Positions 33,001 to 41,824 of a stretch of DNA of 64,000 nucleotides are shown here, one piece after another. The translations under genes and the position numbers were made by a program. Positions within the stretch are counted from its first letter, which is position 1. Each line of letters begins with the position of its first letter. The stretch is from Azorinus chamasolen (lineage: Eukaryota > Mollusca > Bivalvia > Cardiida > Solecurtidae), in the NCBI GenBank assembly GCA_963576725.1, contig OY755252.1, positions 55,620,431 to 55,684,430 of the forward strand, written 5' to 3'. The notes below the pieces were generated by a model, which was given only the letters and a program-made list of their open reading frames with translations, ran no database searches and was not told where the DNA came from.

Positions 33001-36000
33001 CTGGTTGGGACTGCAGTATTTGTCATAGTGCATTTTTGCAACATTGGCGGTGAAAGGGTCATTAAAGGTTTATTGGAGAAATAAAGGAGCTCCTCTTGAA
33101 AATGTTTTAATTTAGGCGCCTTCTCTGGGCTTCTGTGTATATACAACTTTACTTTCTTTTACACAGAGGTCGGGCCGCCAGTGCGTGTGGGACCAATGCA
33201 TGACCCGTCTTATCACAGCCGTGTTGTCTTTAAGGATCTGTCGAGGTTAGTAAATGTGATCAATATGTATGGAAACCAGCTATCTGGTTTTATATTCAAT
33301 ACAGTAAAACCTCTCTTAACGGGACATTCAATTTAGTATAAATATCGGTCTTGGAGACAGATAGCAGCTGAATGCTGGGTGAAAGTCATGCAGAAAGCTC
33401 ATCTAGGAGCTTTCTGCATGACTTTTACCCAGCATTAAGCAGCCACCTGCCTAAAAGTATCTAAATTTTTTCTCTGCTAGAATTCTGGTTTAGAGGGTTT
33501 TTACTTTACCATGTTTGGTTTGATAAGAGATAAGAACTTACGTGTTTTGCATAGGTAATCTAACACATTAGCAGCTGATTTAGTCAACCAGTGATTACCT
33601 TGGCAAACAGTTTGGATCTTGATCGGGTCCCTCACTGCATGAGACCTGATCCAAAACCCAGACCATTTGTCACTTTGTAAACAGTCTTGATCTAGATCAG
33701 GCCTTGCATTGTGTAGGGCCTTAATGTGTACACTTGTCTGTCACTCAACATAAACATTTATATGTACACTTAGCATGAATACTTGACATTTACACTCACC
33801 TGTACCCTCAGTATGTATCTCATATGTACACTCGTCTGTACACTCACCTGTACCCTCAGTATGTATCTCATATGTACACTCGTCTGTACACTCACATTTA
33901 CACTCACCTGTACCCTCAGTATGTATCTCATATGTACACTCGTCTGTACACTCACCTGTATCCTCAGTATGTATCTCATATGTACACTCGTCTGTATACT
34001 CGACATTTACACTCACCTGTACCCTCAGTATGTATCTCATATGTACACTCGTCTGTACACTCACATTTACACTTAACTGTATTCTTATCTGTACAGTCAC
34101 TTGTATACTCATCAACATTAGCACTTACACTCACCTGTAAAGTTCCTAGTTATAATCTACTTCGAGGGCTTGGTGCAAAACTATTGTAACTCCTTCACTT
34201 TGTGAAGGAGTTACAATAGTTTTGAACCAAGCCCTCGACTTTAAGTCCGAATGACCGCTCAGCCAACTGTACATTTACTCCCCTGGTCATTCGCCTACAA
34301 TATTGAGCACTGTTAACATGGCGCAATCATGCAGCCGCAGTACTGGCTAGTGACCCTCACAGGTACCCATTTAACCCCTTGGTGGAGAGGAAGTGAGGGT
34401 GGGAGACACTGAAGCATCTCTGAAATTTCCTGGAGGGACTGTTGAACCTCCGGACTGATAGTCAAGCGCATTACCACTAGACCACCGCACACTCAACTGT
34501 ACATTTACCTGTACAATTATCAACATGTTCACTCACCTGTACACTCATTCGTACACTCATCCGTACACTCACCTGTACACTTGTCAACATGTACACTAAT
34601 CTATACATTACCTGTACACTAATCAGCAAATACATCTGTTCCAGCATGAATAAGGCCCAGAAACAGGTCATGCAGGATGGGAGACTCTCGGCAGAGCAGA
34701 AAATGTAAGTACCTAATTATCATAAATATTTGAACAAACAGATTTGATTTATGATCTGGGTCATAGGCATGAAAAGGTAGAATTATCAAGACTGATGGTA
34801 AACTGATTATTAGCCCTTTCAATGCTAGATTTTCAAATGGACAATTCCAAAATTAAAAAAGGTCAAGATTACTGTGAATATTTAGGGATATTTTTAAAGA
34901 AAAGTGTTAACATAACAAACACTATAGGAGCCCTTTCATCAAGGTCTGCACTGTTTACAAAGGACTTTAGTGGCTTGTGTCCAGCACGGAAATGGTTTAA
35001 AACCTTTCCTGTATTGATAAATGAGTTCAGTGTCTACATGCAGATTTACTTAACTTTTATTTCTATTTCTAGACAGTTGTATCTAGATAGTTAAACCATT
35101 ACCTTATAGGCTATTTTTAGATCCAACATCTTTGAATAAATCTACCGAAAAGGAGCATTAACTCTAGAAAGAACAAAGTTTAGAATTTTGTTGTTTTAAA
35201 CAATTGTGATAAATAAAGCATTTGCTCCTATAGGAGCATTAACTAAAGAAAATGAGCATTAAATAGAGAAAGGGACAATTTTAGAATTTTGTAGTTTGAA
35301 ACAATTGAGATAAATAGAGCATTTGCTCCTATAGGAGCAAATGCTCTATTTATCTCAATTGTTTCAACAGGTGACTTTTGCAGAGACGTCAAAAGGCGTC
35401 AATATGAGGGAATGGGTTAATTTTACCCTTTACCTCATGAATATTCATGTTATTGTAAGACACAAAAACATAATGAATTTGAATAAGAGGGAATTTTATA
35501 CTGATATACAAATACAGGAATTTTCTGCCATGGTAGAAACTGTAGACCCAGATCAGAGGCATCCTAGAAGAGCAATCTGGTCATGGTCTACACTGTTTGT
35601 AATTCAAAATCCTTTAGCAAGTTTAAGCCTTTCATTCTGAGTGGACTCAATAGATATACAGTAAAACCTCTCTATAACGGCCACTAAATTACATCAAGTA
35701 TTTTGTGTTAAAAGGCATATGGCTGCTTAAAGCAAGTAGAAAGTAAAACAGAACGCTCCCATAGGAGCGTTCTGTTTTACGTTCACCTTGCTTTAACCCT
35801 TTACCTTATACGCGCGAGAAATCGCGAGTTTGCTTATCACCTGATAGAAGCGAGATAACGCGACTTTGCTTATTCCCTGATAGAAGCGGGTATGCGCGGG
35901 TCTATCCATTACCGTGTATAAGCGGGTTTGAGCGAGTCCAATATTTACCTGCTAATATCTCAATTTTCTAGTTAAATTTCTTTATCTGGATGTCTACACA

Positions 36001-38598
36001 TTTAAAGTGTGTTAATATATCTTCTGAAATCCCAAATCTAATAATAGTGTTCCTACAGAAAAATATTGCAAAAAACGAGGCTGAAGTCGAGTGGTATATT
36101 TTTTTTTATATGTTCGGTGATCATCGTAAGACATTGGTATAATACTATTCGTCATTATTGGGAAAGTACGAACTTTGCCGATAAATGATCACATGAAAAT
36201 TTTCCACTGTCGCCAAGGTTTAAATTCTTAATATAAATATGTTAAATATAATTGACCAATGACTATTCGGAACTCCATAAATCACGCGCGACTTGCCTTG
36301 GGGCTAAAATAACACATGGGGAACCCGTTGTCAACCTCAAAACACACCGGCGGAAATTGGGCAATAAAACTTTCGTAAGTATAATCCGATTAGAGGGTAG
36401 ATAGCAATATCAATCAAATAACTTAGCTAATCAACCAATTTAACCATTCAAACGAATCATGTCTGGGAATTCATTCATAAATGTCAAACAGTTAGGATCT
36501 CGTGTGGACGCCGATATGTTTTATCGAGATCCAAACTGTCTGAATTGATATAAAACGAATAATTCGTTCATAAGCGCCATTCAGTTGAGATCTGGATGAA
36601 ATGACAAGCTACGTGGCGTCTCATCTACATCAAAATTAATTTAATAAATATACCATAATGCAAGAAAACTGAATTTGTGTAGACTCAGATCAGGAACTAT
36701 TCTAAATCTCGATTAATACATAATAAATGCAAATGAGACAAATATCAGGAAATGTGGGTTGGGAGATTGTAAACAGTGTAGTCCCAGATCAGCAGCCGCT
36801 TTTCCCATGCGGCATCTGATCAGGATCTACACTGTTTGCTGGGCCACATGAATAAATAATGCATATATTCTGGTGATTTTCAAACAGTGTGAAGCAGATG
36901 CTGCGTGTGAGATGCAGCTGATCTGAGTCTACACTGTTTGAAATGCAACGCATTCTCCATTTTCCTTGTGCCCGACTCAAATGCATTATAAAAACGGAAA
37001 ATGTTTCAAAGAACAATAAATAGCATAATTTATATGTGTCGGAATTTCATGATTTCATTTAGTTTAGTTCATTTAGTGCAGATGAAATTTGTCTTCCGAT
37101 TATTTTTTTTTCAGGTGGCGGCATTCGTTTTGGAGCCAGGCCCTAACCTGGACGGGTTCAATACTTTAGATCCAGATCAGGCACCGGAAAACTTCAACAT
37201 CTAATCTGGATCTATAAATGGATTCAGATCAGACACACAGTTACCCAGAATCTAATTTAGATACATTTTGGACCCAGGTCCGGTGCCGAGTTACTCAGTA
37301 TCTGATCTAAATCAATGTGTGGATCTAGATCCAGATCAGACATCATACTCAACTTCTGATCTGGATCTAACCTTAATGGCTGAAATGAGTCTCTCAGCGT
37401 CTGATATTTATCCAAGCGTGGATCCCGAACCGGCGCTGAGTTACTCGCTGTATGATCTGGGTCCGCGCTGAATGAATATAGGAATTTTTTACTCAGCTCT
37501 GATCTGGATCAAGCCTGTTTGAAAATGATATTTTATTTTGAATAGCAGGCGATAGGTTACTGTTCCGAACATATTTAGCTGAGATTTTAAGGTCAATTAT
37601 AATAAAGTTCTGATAATATATTGACTTGCCTCGTTTTATCCCCGTGTATTGTGCTTATACATACTTCAAATTGCATGAAAAATACACCATCAAAAAGAGA
37701 ATTTAATTCCCTAAAACCTTTTTATTTACACTATAATGATAATGGTAAACATAAATGCATTTATATGGGATTGAAAAGGACAGGTGTCAGATTCAAACTA
37801 ATTTTCCAATATTTCCAATAAACTGTATTGGTGAGAGTGTGTTACGCTTACCACATGGATATTGGTTATTGATTATCGGATAAGGCTTACCTATATCGGT
37901 GTAAGATAAGGGTTTGGAGGTTTGGCTATTGGGTAAAGGGTTAAGCAGCCACCTGCCCTAAATACCAACTAATTAACACAATTTAGTGGCCGTTTTAGAG
38001 AGGTTTTACTGTATACTGATTGGCCAATCCACTCTGAAAAACCATTGCTAAAAGGCTTTTTGTTGAACAAAGGAAGAAATATTATTGCGCAATTCATAGA
38101 ATATCCTTCTGACTGTATTACACAGGTCGGAGTTGAGAGCCCTTAAGAATGACAGGACTGCACCTAACGTAGAAGTGGAGGATCACCTAAGGTTGCCCAA
38201 GACGGCCTCCATCACGGCCATACAGCCCAAGCCATTGGACCAGCCTGTCTCCAGTGTGTTTGCCTACAGTATAGGGCGTGGTCGCGGGCGTGGAAATGGG
38301 CAGGGTCAACCCACACAGGCTGAACCAGTTGGAGGTAATCATATATAGGAGGTTATTGCATAGATCCAGATGAGATGTCCAATAACTCATCATTACATCG
38401 GGATCAGGGGTCCAGATAAGATGTGTAAATTACAACATTTTCAAGAATAACTTCTTTATTTCACCACCAAACCCTATTCTGTGACAACTTTTTGTAATTG
38501 CCTCGACATAGGGTTTGATGGAGAAATTACCGTTTTAGTACTGGAGTATGCATGTTTATCTGTTTGCCACTTATTCAAAAACTTGAATTAATCGGGTT

Positions 38599-38645
<47 letters not shown>

Positions 38646-40571
38646 GGGGTTAAATGCATCAGATTGGAAATATAAGCATAAACCATTTTTACACAGACAG
38701 TTAAGATGATTAAATTAGTATGTTTTTAAGAATATCTCCTGTAGTTCTCTGGGGTTTGGTAGAGAAATAAAGATTTTAGTGTTTGATTACTATCTGTTGC
38801 TATGACAGACATCAAAACCAGCATTTTCTCCTGATTATTTTGTCTACCGGTAGTTCCTATTGTGTAACCTGAGCTGTAGGCATATTTAGGAAATCTTAAA
38901 TAAAACAGATCTTTCTGTCAAACCGTTATAGCTGCTACTCATTAGAATTGCGTCTGTTGCTGAATTAACCCGTTCTCTCATATAAACATGTTTTCACACA
39001 TCTGCAAACAGAGTAGACCTAGATCAGATAGCATCCTATAAGATCCATCTGATCTGGGTCTGCTGTTTGCTAATGGAATTTGACAGATCTTTCTGTTACT
39101 TTCTGAAATGTCTACAATGTTCCCCTTTCCATATTTCTTTATATCTGTTTTGTCCATGAATACTCTGACAGTAGGTATTCAAATTTAGAATAAATATAGA
39201 ACATGGAAAGGGTTAAAAGATTTTGTTAGATCTGTTTCCATGCTTTTTAGTTGAATCTGAGTTCATTCTCAAGTTTTTGATTGGTCAGATTTGGCTCAAA
39301 TCTGACCAATCAAAAGCTTGAGAACCAGGGCACATCTTATCTACAGGCCTGTCTGTCTTTTCTTTTCATTTTGTGTGTAAAGACACATAAGTTCTCCAAA
39401 CTAGTCATACCCCCACAGACAAAGTTTTTGGGGTTATATAGGAGTCACCTTGTTGGTCGGTCGGGCTGTTGACTTTTTTTTCCGCATGGTTTCTTAGTAA
39501 CCGCTGACTAAAATTCAAAGAAACTTGACATGATGCTTTATCATAAAGAGGACATGTGCATCCAATTATAATTTTTCAACTCAGTGATTTCCTTAGAGAG
39601 TTATGCCCTTTTGAATTTTGGTCTGTTGGTCAGTCTGTTGACTTTTTTTGCGCTCTTTCTTAGCAACTGCTTACTGGATTCCAATGAAACATGACATGAT
39701 GCTTGTCATAAAGAGGACATGCATATCCAGTTAAGGTTTTCCAGATGATTTATTTTCTTCCATAGTTATGCCCCTTTGTTTAAAAGTTTTGTGCTGGTCC
39801 TTCTGTTGACTCATATTCCACGCTGTTTCTAAGTAAACGCTGACTGGAATCCAATGAAACTTGACATGATGCTTTATCATAAAGAGGACATGCCCATCCA
39901 ATTATAGTTTTCCAGTTTATCTTTTTCTTACACAGTTATGCCCCTTCGAATTGTACAAAGTTTTTTCATTTGACAGTCACGTTTGTGGGGGTATTAATCA
40001 CCTTCAGTGATAGTTCTAGTTGTATCTCCTTCCTTTACTGATTAGAAAAGTTTTACTGTTTGCATTTTCTTTTTTACAGCAATTGCAGCATTTACTCCAG
40101 CGTATAATCTACAACCTTGTTTTTCTTCTCTTTTTTTATGCCATATGCCATAGACAAGTTGTCAAAAATTGTTTTATCTCCTGCGTGTACTGTTAACCAA
40201 TTCCCTAATATTGACAACTTTGTAAAAATCACTTTGTGAAACCATTGTGATAAATAGAGCATTTGCTCCTATAGGAGCAAATGCTCTATACATGTATATC
40301 AATGGTTTCAACTTACAAAATCCCTTTTCTCTAGTTAATGCTCCTTTTAGGTAGATTTATTCAGAGGTTGTATCTAAAAATAGCCTATGAGGTAATGGGT
40401 TTAGAGAGTTTACATTTTTTGTATTCAGCAATTGCAGCATTTACTCCAGCGTATGGACGTGGTGCAGCCCTTGGAATTGGGCGAGGACTGGCCCCAGGAA
40501 TGGGACGAGGAAACATTGCTCCGCCTCCAGGATTCTGCGTTCCGAACATCAATGAGCAAAATAATGTCTAG
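29962..40571 (+). CDS. GTSF1: GTSF1-like protein, two CHHC zinc fingers, 7 coding exons
   Basis: Exons 29962-30072, 31406-31532, 32636-32737, 33167-33245, 34645-34704, 38126-38334 and 40429-40571 join in frame to 831 nt, 276 residues plus TAG. All introns are GT-AG. Two U11-48K-type CHHC fingers have the family spacing C-x5-H-x9-H-x3-C: C15, H21, H31, C35 and C47, H53, H63, C67. An acidic stretch with one tryptophan (GEDWDAE, W111) follows, in the region that binds PIWI proteins in known GTSF1 proteins. The tail (about 200-276) is rich in Gly, Pro and Ala with GRG motifs at 210-216, 239-241, 247-249 and 255-257. Vertebrate GTSF1 has about 167 residues, so this one is long because of the tail. 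Family role: cofactor of PIWI-piRNA complexes in transposon silencing and slicing, mainly in germ cells. The start is the first ATG after a clear acceptor (TTTCAG at 29931-29936). The promoter and any upstream noncoding exon were not found. Assignment is firm; function in this animal is inferred. Confidence 0.93.
30299..30420 (-). mobile_element. LINE 3' terminus, reverse, (TTA)n tail
   Basis: (TAA)n then AGACTTTATTTAACGAG and TTCCATGAGGTCCTCAA: reverse complement of the terminus seen at 8105-8190. Inserted in the 28-bp array. Confidence 0.6.
30484..30628 (+). mobile_element. MITE family S (TTAA type)
   Basis: TTAACCCATAATGTGCTAAG at the start, palindrome CAGTGTAGACCCAGATGAGT ... CAGGATCTACATTGC (30527-30590). 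The right end merges with the array. Confidence 0.5.
30825..31192 (+). mobile_element. M2 followed by truncated M1
   Basis: M2 30825-31012 with a shortened hairpin (AAATAGAGCAAATGCTCTGT), ending GGGAATGGATTAA, then an M1 left part from AACCCTTCACATCATGAATA to about 31192, where a different hairpin cuts in. Confidence 0.65.
31190..31290. repeat. hairpin family Q (GTGACCACTCTTTAGA)
   Basis: ACTGTGACCACTCTTTAGA and TCTAAAGAGTGGTCACAGT with a 13-nt loop, then TTTGGTGGAGAAATAAAGGA. Related stretches: 33065-33130, 38440-38545, 43340-43425, 43770-43835, 49375-49460. Confidence 0.65.
31406..31532 (+). CDS. GTSF1: GTSF1 coding exon 2, second CHHC finger
   Basis: Acceptor TGCAG|AATTAC, donor TATG|GTGAGT, phase 1 at the end. 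Encodes residues 38-79 and the first base of codon 80. The second finger reads C47-P-F-N-A-K-H53 and H63-L-T-V-C67, followed by P-D-R, typical of the family. Confidence 0.93.
31924..32126. mobile_element. Tigger/pogo-like MITE M3, intact reference copy
   Basis: CAGTAAAACCTCTCTATAAT to ATAGAGAGGGTTTACTG, TA borders, perfect central hairpin AAAACAGAGCGCTCCTATAG and complement. In intron 2. It shows the uninterrupted sequence of the copy split at 35792/37945. Confidence 0.8.
32260..32600 (+). mobile_element. complete M1 plus partial reverse M1
   Basis: TAACCCTTCTCCCTG to GGAGTAAAGGGTTAA (32260-32500), then a reversed M1 left end (to about 32595, ATTCATGGAGTAAAT) stopping 35 bp before exon 3. 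Confidence 0.65.
32636..32737 (+). CDS. GTSF1: GTSF1 coding exon 3, central tryptophan motif
   Basis: Acceptor TTTTAG|CCCAGA, donor GCAG|GTAAGA. Encodes residues 80-113 including [17 protein letters not shown]. The acidic region with W111 corresponds to the part of GTSF1 where aromatic residues contact PIWI proteins. A second AG five bases downstream would break the frame, so the first acceptor is chosen. Confidence 0.9.
33167..33245 (+). CDS. GTSF1: GTSF1 coding exon 4
   Basis: Acceptor ACACAG|AGGTCG, donor TCGAG|GTTAGT, phase 1 to phase 2. Encodes residues 114-139 ([20 protein letters not shown] and on). Only this frame continues from exon 3 and into exon 5. Confidence 0.88.
33302..33506. 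mobile_element. Tigger/pogo-like MITE M3
   Basis: CAGTAAAACCTCTCTTAACG at the left, degenerate TTTAGAGGGTTTTTACTTTA at the right, hairpin AAAGTCATGCAGAAAGCTCA and complement at 33384-33424. Intron 4. Confidence 0.75.
33785..34140. repeat. minisatellite, about 48-bp unit
   Basis: Four to five copies of CACCTGTACCCTCAGTATGT-ATCTCATATGTACACTCG with CTGTACACT spacers, in intron 4. It produces overlapping open frames on both strands that are not genes. Confidence 0.85.
34162..34490 (-). mobile_element. tRNA-derived SINE-like block with hairpin end
   Basis: On the minus strand, GGTGGTCTAGTGGTAA (A box) and GGAGGTTCAAC (B box) form one tRNA-like head (34441-34486). A second head, GTTGGCTGAGCGGTC and GGCTTGGTTCAAAAC, follows (34220-34267). 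The second B box lies inside a 77-bp hairpin (34162-34238, CGAGGGCTTGG ... CCAAGCCCTCG). Two pol III-type heads in the same orientation suggest a composite SINE. Intron 4. Confidence 0.55.
34645..34704 (+). CDS. GTSF1: GTSF1 coding exon 5
   Basis: A 60-nt exon, acceptor TTCCAG|CATGAA and donor AAAAT|GTAAGT, keeping phase 2. Encodes residues 140-159 ([20 protein letters not shown]). Support comes from strong splice sites and frame continuity, as the stretch is too short for independent recognition. Confidence 0.85.
34812..35005 (+). mobile_element. MITE family R
   Basis: AGCCCTTTCAATGCTAGATT, AAATGGACAATTCCAAAATT and GGACTTTAGTGGCTTGTGTC match the copy at 1027-1246 throughout. Intron 5. Confidence 0.65.
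35093..35640. mobile_element. M2 with duplicated centre, then decayed M1
   Basis: M2 in reverse (35093-35419) has its AATAGAGCATTTGCTCCTAT segment twice (35208 and 35312); only the second is a full hairpin. After GGGAATGGGTTAA an M1 follows (to about 35640) with a decayed right end. Confidence 0.65.
35659..35792 (+). mobile_element. M3 (Tigger/pogo-like), left part of a split copy
   Basis: CAGTAAAACCTCTCTATAAC through the complete central hairpin (AAAACAGAACGCTCCCATAG and complement) to CACCTTGC, where a TTAA-flanked insertion begins. It resumes at 37945. Confidence 0.8.
35797..37940. mobile_element. piggyBac-like non-autonomous element, TTAA duplication
   Basis: TTAA at 35793-35796 and 37941-37944; ends CCCTTTACCTTATACGCG and TTGGGTAAAGGG are inverted. 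It splits an M3 MITE, so the insertion is unambiguous (2,144 bp). The left subterminal region repeats TAGAAGCGAGATAACGCGAC-type words. The interior holds about ten GATCAGAC-type palindromes (36,480-37,520). No transposase frame is visible. Confidence 0.8.
36480..37520. repeat. cluster of about ten GATCAG palindromes
   Basis: Successive cores such as CAGTGTAGTCCCAGATCAGC (36775), GATCCAGATCAGGCACCGGA (37170), GGATCTAGATCCAGATCAGA (37321) and ATCTGATCTAAATC. Several abut one another at about 50-60 bp spacing between 37,165 and 37,520. Confidence 0.7.
37945..38011 (+). mobile_element. M3, right part of the split copy
   Basis: GCAGCCACCTGCCCTAAATA ... AGAGAGGTTTTACTG completes the M3 that began at 35659; borders match the intact copy at 31924-32126. 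Confidence 0.8.
38126..38334 (+). CDS. GTSF1: GTSF1 coding exon 6, first GRG cluster
   Basis: Acceptor TTACACAG|GTCGGA; donor GGAG|GTAATC, a weaker donor that is nevertheless required to keep frame into exon 7. Encodes residues 160-229, ending in [20 protein letters not shown] and VG. RG-dipeptide clusters of this kind are common sites of arginine methylation read by Tudor domains in PIWI proteins; whether that applies here is inference. Confidence 0.88.
38601..38650. repeat. (GT)n then poly-G
   Basis: About 14 GT units followed by about 21 G. Intron 6. Confidence 0.9.
38968..39216 (-). mobile_element. MITE M1, reverse, complete
   Basis: TTAACCCGTTCTCTCATATA to ACATGGAAAGGGTTAA with palindrome GCAAACAGAGTAGACCTAGA ... 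GGGTCTGCTGTTTGC. Intron 6. Confidence 0.7.
39245..39330. repeat. hairpin family P (CCAAT palindrome)
   Basis: TTTGATTGGTCAGATTTG-GCT-CAAATCTGACCAATCAAA with CTCAAG and CTTGAG outside. Copies at 44765-44935 and 45590-45705. Confidence 0.75.
39407..40019 (+). mobile_element. Helitron-like element D
   Basis: Head ATACCCCCACAGACAAAG with TTTTTGGGGTTAT, three core units (CTGACTGGAATCCAATGAAA, TTGACATGATGCTTTATCAT, AAAGAGGACATGC), tail TGTGGGGGTATTA, stem-loop ATCAC-CTTCA-GTGAT (39997-40011), CTAG (40016-40019) and TT. Intron 6, 60 bp before the duplicated acceptor. Confidence 0.7.
40080..40153 (+). CDS. GTSF1: possible alternative last exon of GTSF1 (duplicated acceptor)
   Basis: After a strong polypyrimidine tract and ACAG acceptor, 26 bases are identical to the start of exon 7, then the sequence diverges. 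Spliced from exon 6 it would read AIAAFTPAY, then [15 protein letters not shown] and TAG at 40151-40153, giving a protein without the second group of GRG motifs. It may equally be a non-functional duplication. No polyadenylation signal is evident close downstream. Confidence 0.35.
40193..40401 (+). mobile_element. MITE M2 between the duplicated exon-7 acceptors
   Basis: TTAACCAATTCCCTAATATT to CCTATGAGGTAATGGGTT, hairpin TGATAAATAGAGCATTTGCT at 40251. It ends 27 bp before exon 7. Confidence 0.7.
40429..40571 (+). CDS. GTSF1: GTSF1 last coding exon 7, GRG repeats and stop
   Basis: Acceptor TATTCAG|CAATTG completes codon 230. Encodes [20 protein letters not shown] and continues to NINEQNNV then TAG at 40569-40571. 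Contains three single GRG motifs. Its first 26 bases are repeated exactly at 40080-40105. Confidence 0.88.
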
Positions 40572-40990
40572 TGGTAAGAAGGATGAGTTTCAGTAGCTAC
40601 ACTCTTTCCTATAAGAGACTTTGAATGCCTTTGTAAACAGTGTAGACCCAGATGAGAGAAGTTTCTGTAGGGGATGTCTGATTATGGTCTGCTCTGTTTG
40701 CTGGTATGTTTTCTTAGCTGGCCACTTAACCATTTTAATCAATGACCCAAACTGACAGCAAATGATCCAAAGCTATTTAAGGTGTCGTGTTCAAGAGTCA
40801 ATTGCTGGACTGGCCGTTATATTTTCCAAAAACACATTGAAACAAGTCAAAATTGTAGAGTATAATTAAGTAACATTTATACCGACTGGAATAATTATAC
40901 ATGCTGTAATTTATGTATATGTATATTTTTATGCTCCCAAACAACGTTGTTTTGGGAGCATATAGTCGCCACTTTGTTAATAAATAAAAT
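40572..40990 (+). other. likely GTSF1 3' UTR and candidate polyadenylation signal
   Basis: The stretch after the stop codon contains a degenerate M1 palindrome core (about 40625-40705), then an isolated head hairpin of a Helitron-like element (40931-40961). Overlapping AATAAA hexamers lie at 40979-40988. The real cleavage site cannot be fixed from sequence alone. Confidence 0.3.
40931..40961 (+). mobile_element. isolated head hairpin of a Helitron-like element
   Basis: ATGCTCCCAAACAACG-TTGTTTTGGGAGCAT followed by ATAGTCGCCACTTTGTT, the usual head of an element type seen in molluscs; the body is missing. Confidence 0.55.
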
Positions 40991-41214
40991 CACCATGTCA
41001 AAGCCGGATGTGCCGGGTTTCTTGGCAGAGGGGTGAAACACTATCTTTCACAATGAACACTTTCAATATTGTAGTGGCTAGCTGCAGTACAACACAACTT
41101 AATCAAAGAAAACATTTTTCTCTTTTTCATGGCATACTTCATTGTTAAAAACAGAAATAAATATGGAGTTAATGGAACACACTGTGTTGCTTAGATACAG
41201 CTTCATTCTTTACA

Positions 41215-41503
41215 GAAGGTCATGGGTTCGATCCCCGGCCGCGACAGACCAAAAGTCGTTAAAAGTTGGTACTAGTAGCTCCCTTGTCAATGCTCGACAT
41301 TAAAAGGGGTAGTTCTAGGACTGGTCGGCCCGGTGTCAGGATAATGTGACTGGGTGGGTTGCCCTTGCCATGTACCTGCGGCAGGGGTATTCCAGTGAGG
41401 CAGCACTATAACTTTTCTCATGCGGGTGCTGTCTGCAAATAACTGAAATACTGTTGGTCGGATGTAAAACCCAACTCACTCACTCACTCACTCAATTCCT
41501 TTT
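41215..41503 (+). mobile_element. tRNA-derived SINE with (ACTC)n tail
   Basis: B box GGGTTCGATCCCC (41224-41236), a body with GTGTCAGGATAATGTGACTG and ATTCCAGTGAGGCAGCACTA, and the tail ACTCACTCACTCACTCA (41483-41503). The A-box side is truncated. The body resembles a conserved core seen in invertebrate SINEs. Confidence 0.7.
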
Positions 41504-41729
41504 CAGAACTCTGCACAGAGTTATTGGTCCCAACTCAACTCGTTAAAGAGTAACGTAAAGACAATACTGATGAAAAACATACTTCATTAACAAAACCAAA
41601 ATCATGTTAGATCTGAATTTAAAAGTAGTTATAGTACTTGCATCGCTTTCAAAGTATTCAAAATTACCTTGTATGCAAACATGAAACGTCATTAGTTTTT
41701 GGGACGGTTCTGTAGCAAAGTGTCTGACT

Positions 41730-41821
41730 GGATGGGAGATGGGATGGGATGGGGGATGGGATGGGATGGGGGATGGGATGGGATGGGATGGGATGGGGGA
41801 TGGGATGGGATGGGATGGGAT
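41730..41821. repeat. GATGGGAT minisatellite
   Basis: About 17 units of GATGGGAT/GATGGG with GGGGGATG interruptions. Confidence 0.9.
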
Positions 41822-41824
41822 TTG

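Noticed and set aside
33741..34189. Overlapping open frames of 78-127 codons on both strands with tidy repeats
   Set aside because: They are products of the 48-bp minisatellite whose period is divisible by three; no start context or flanking coding signal.
37268..37471. Open frame with repeated DPDQ..SYSxSDLD motif, like a repeat protein
   Set aside because: The motif is the translation of successive GATCCAGATCAGAC palindromes; the same peptide style appears wherever the palindrome occurs.
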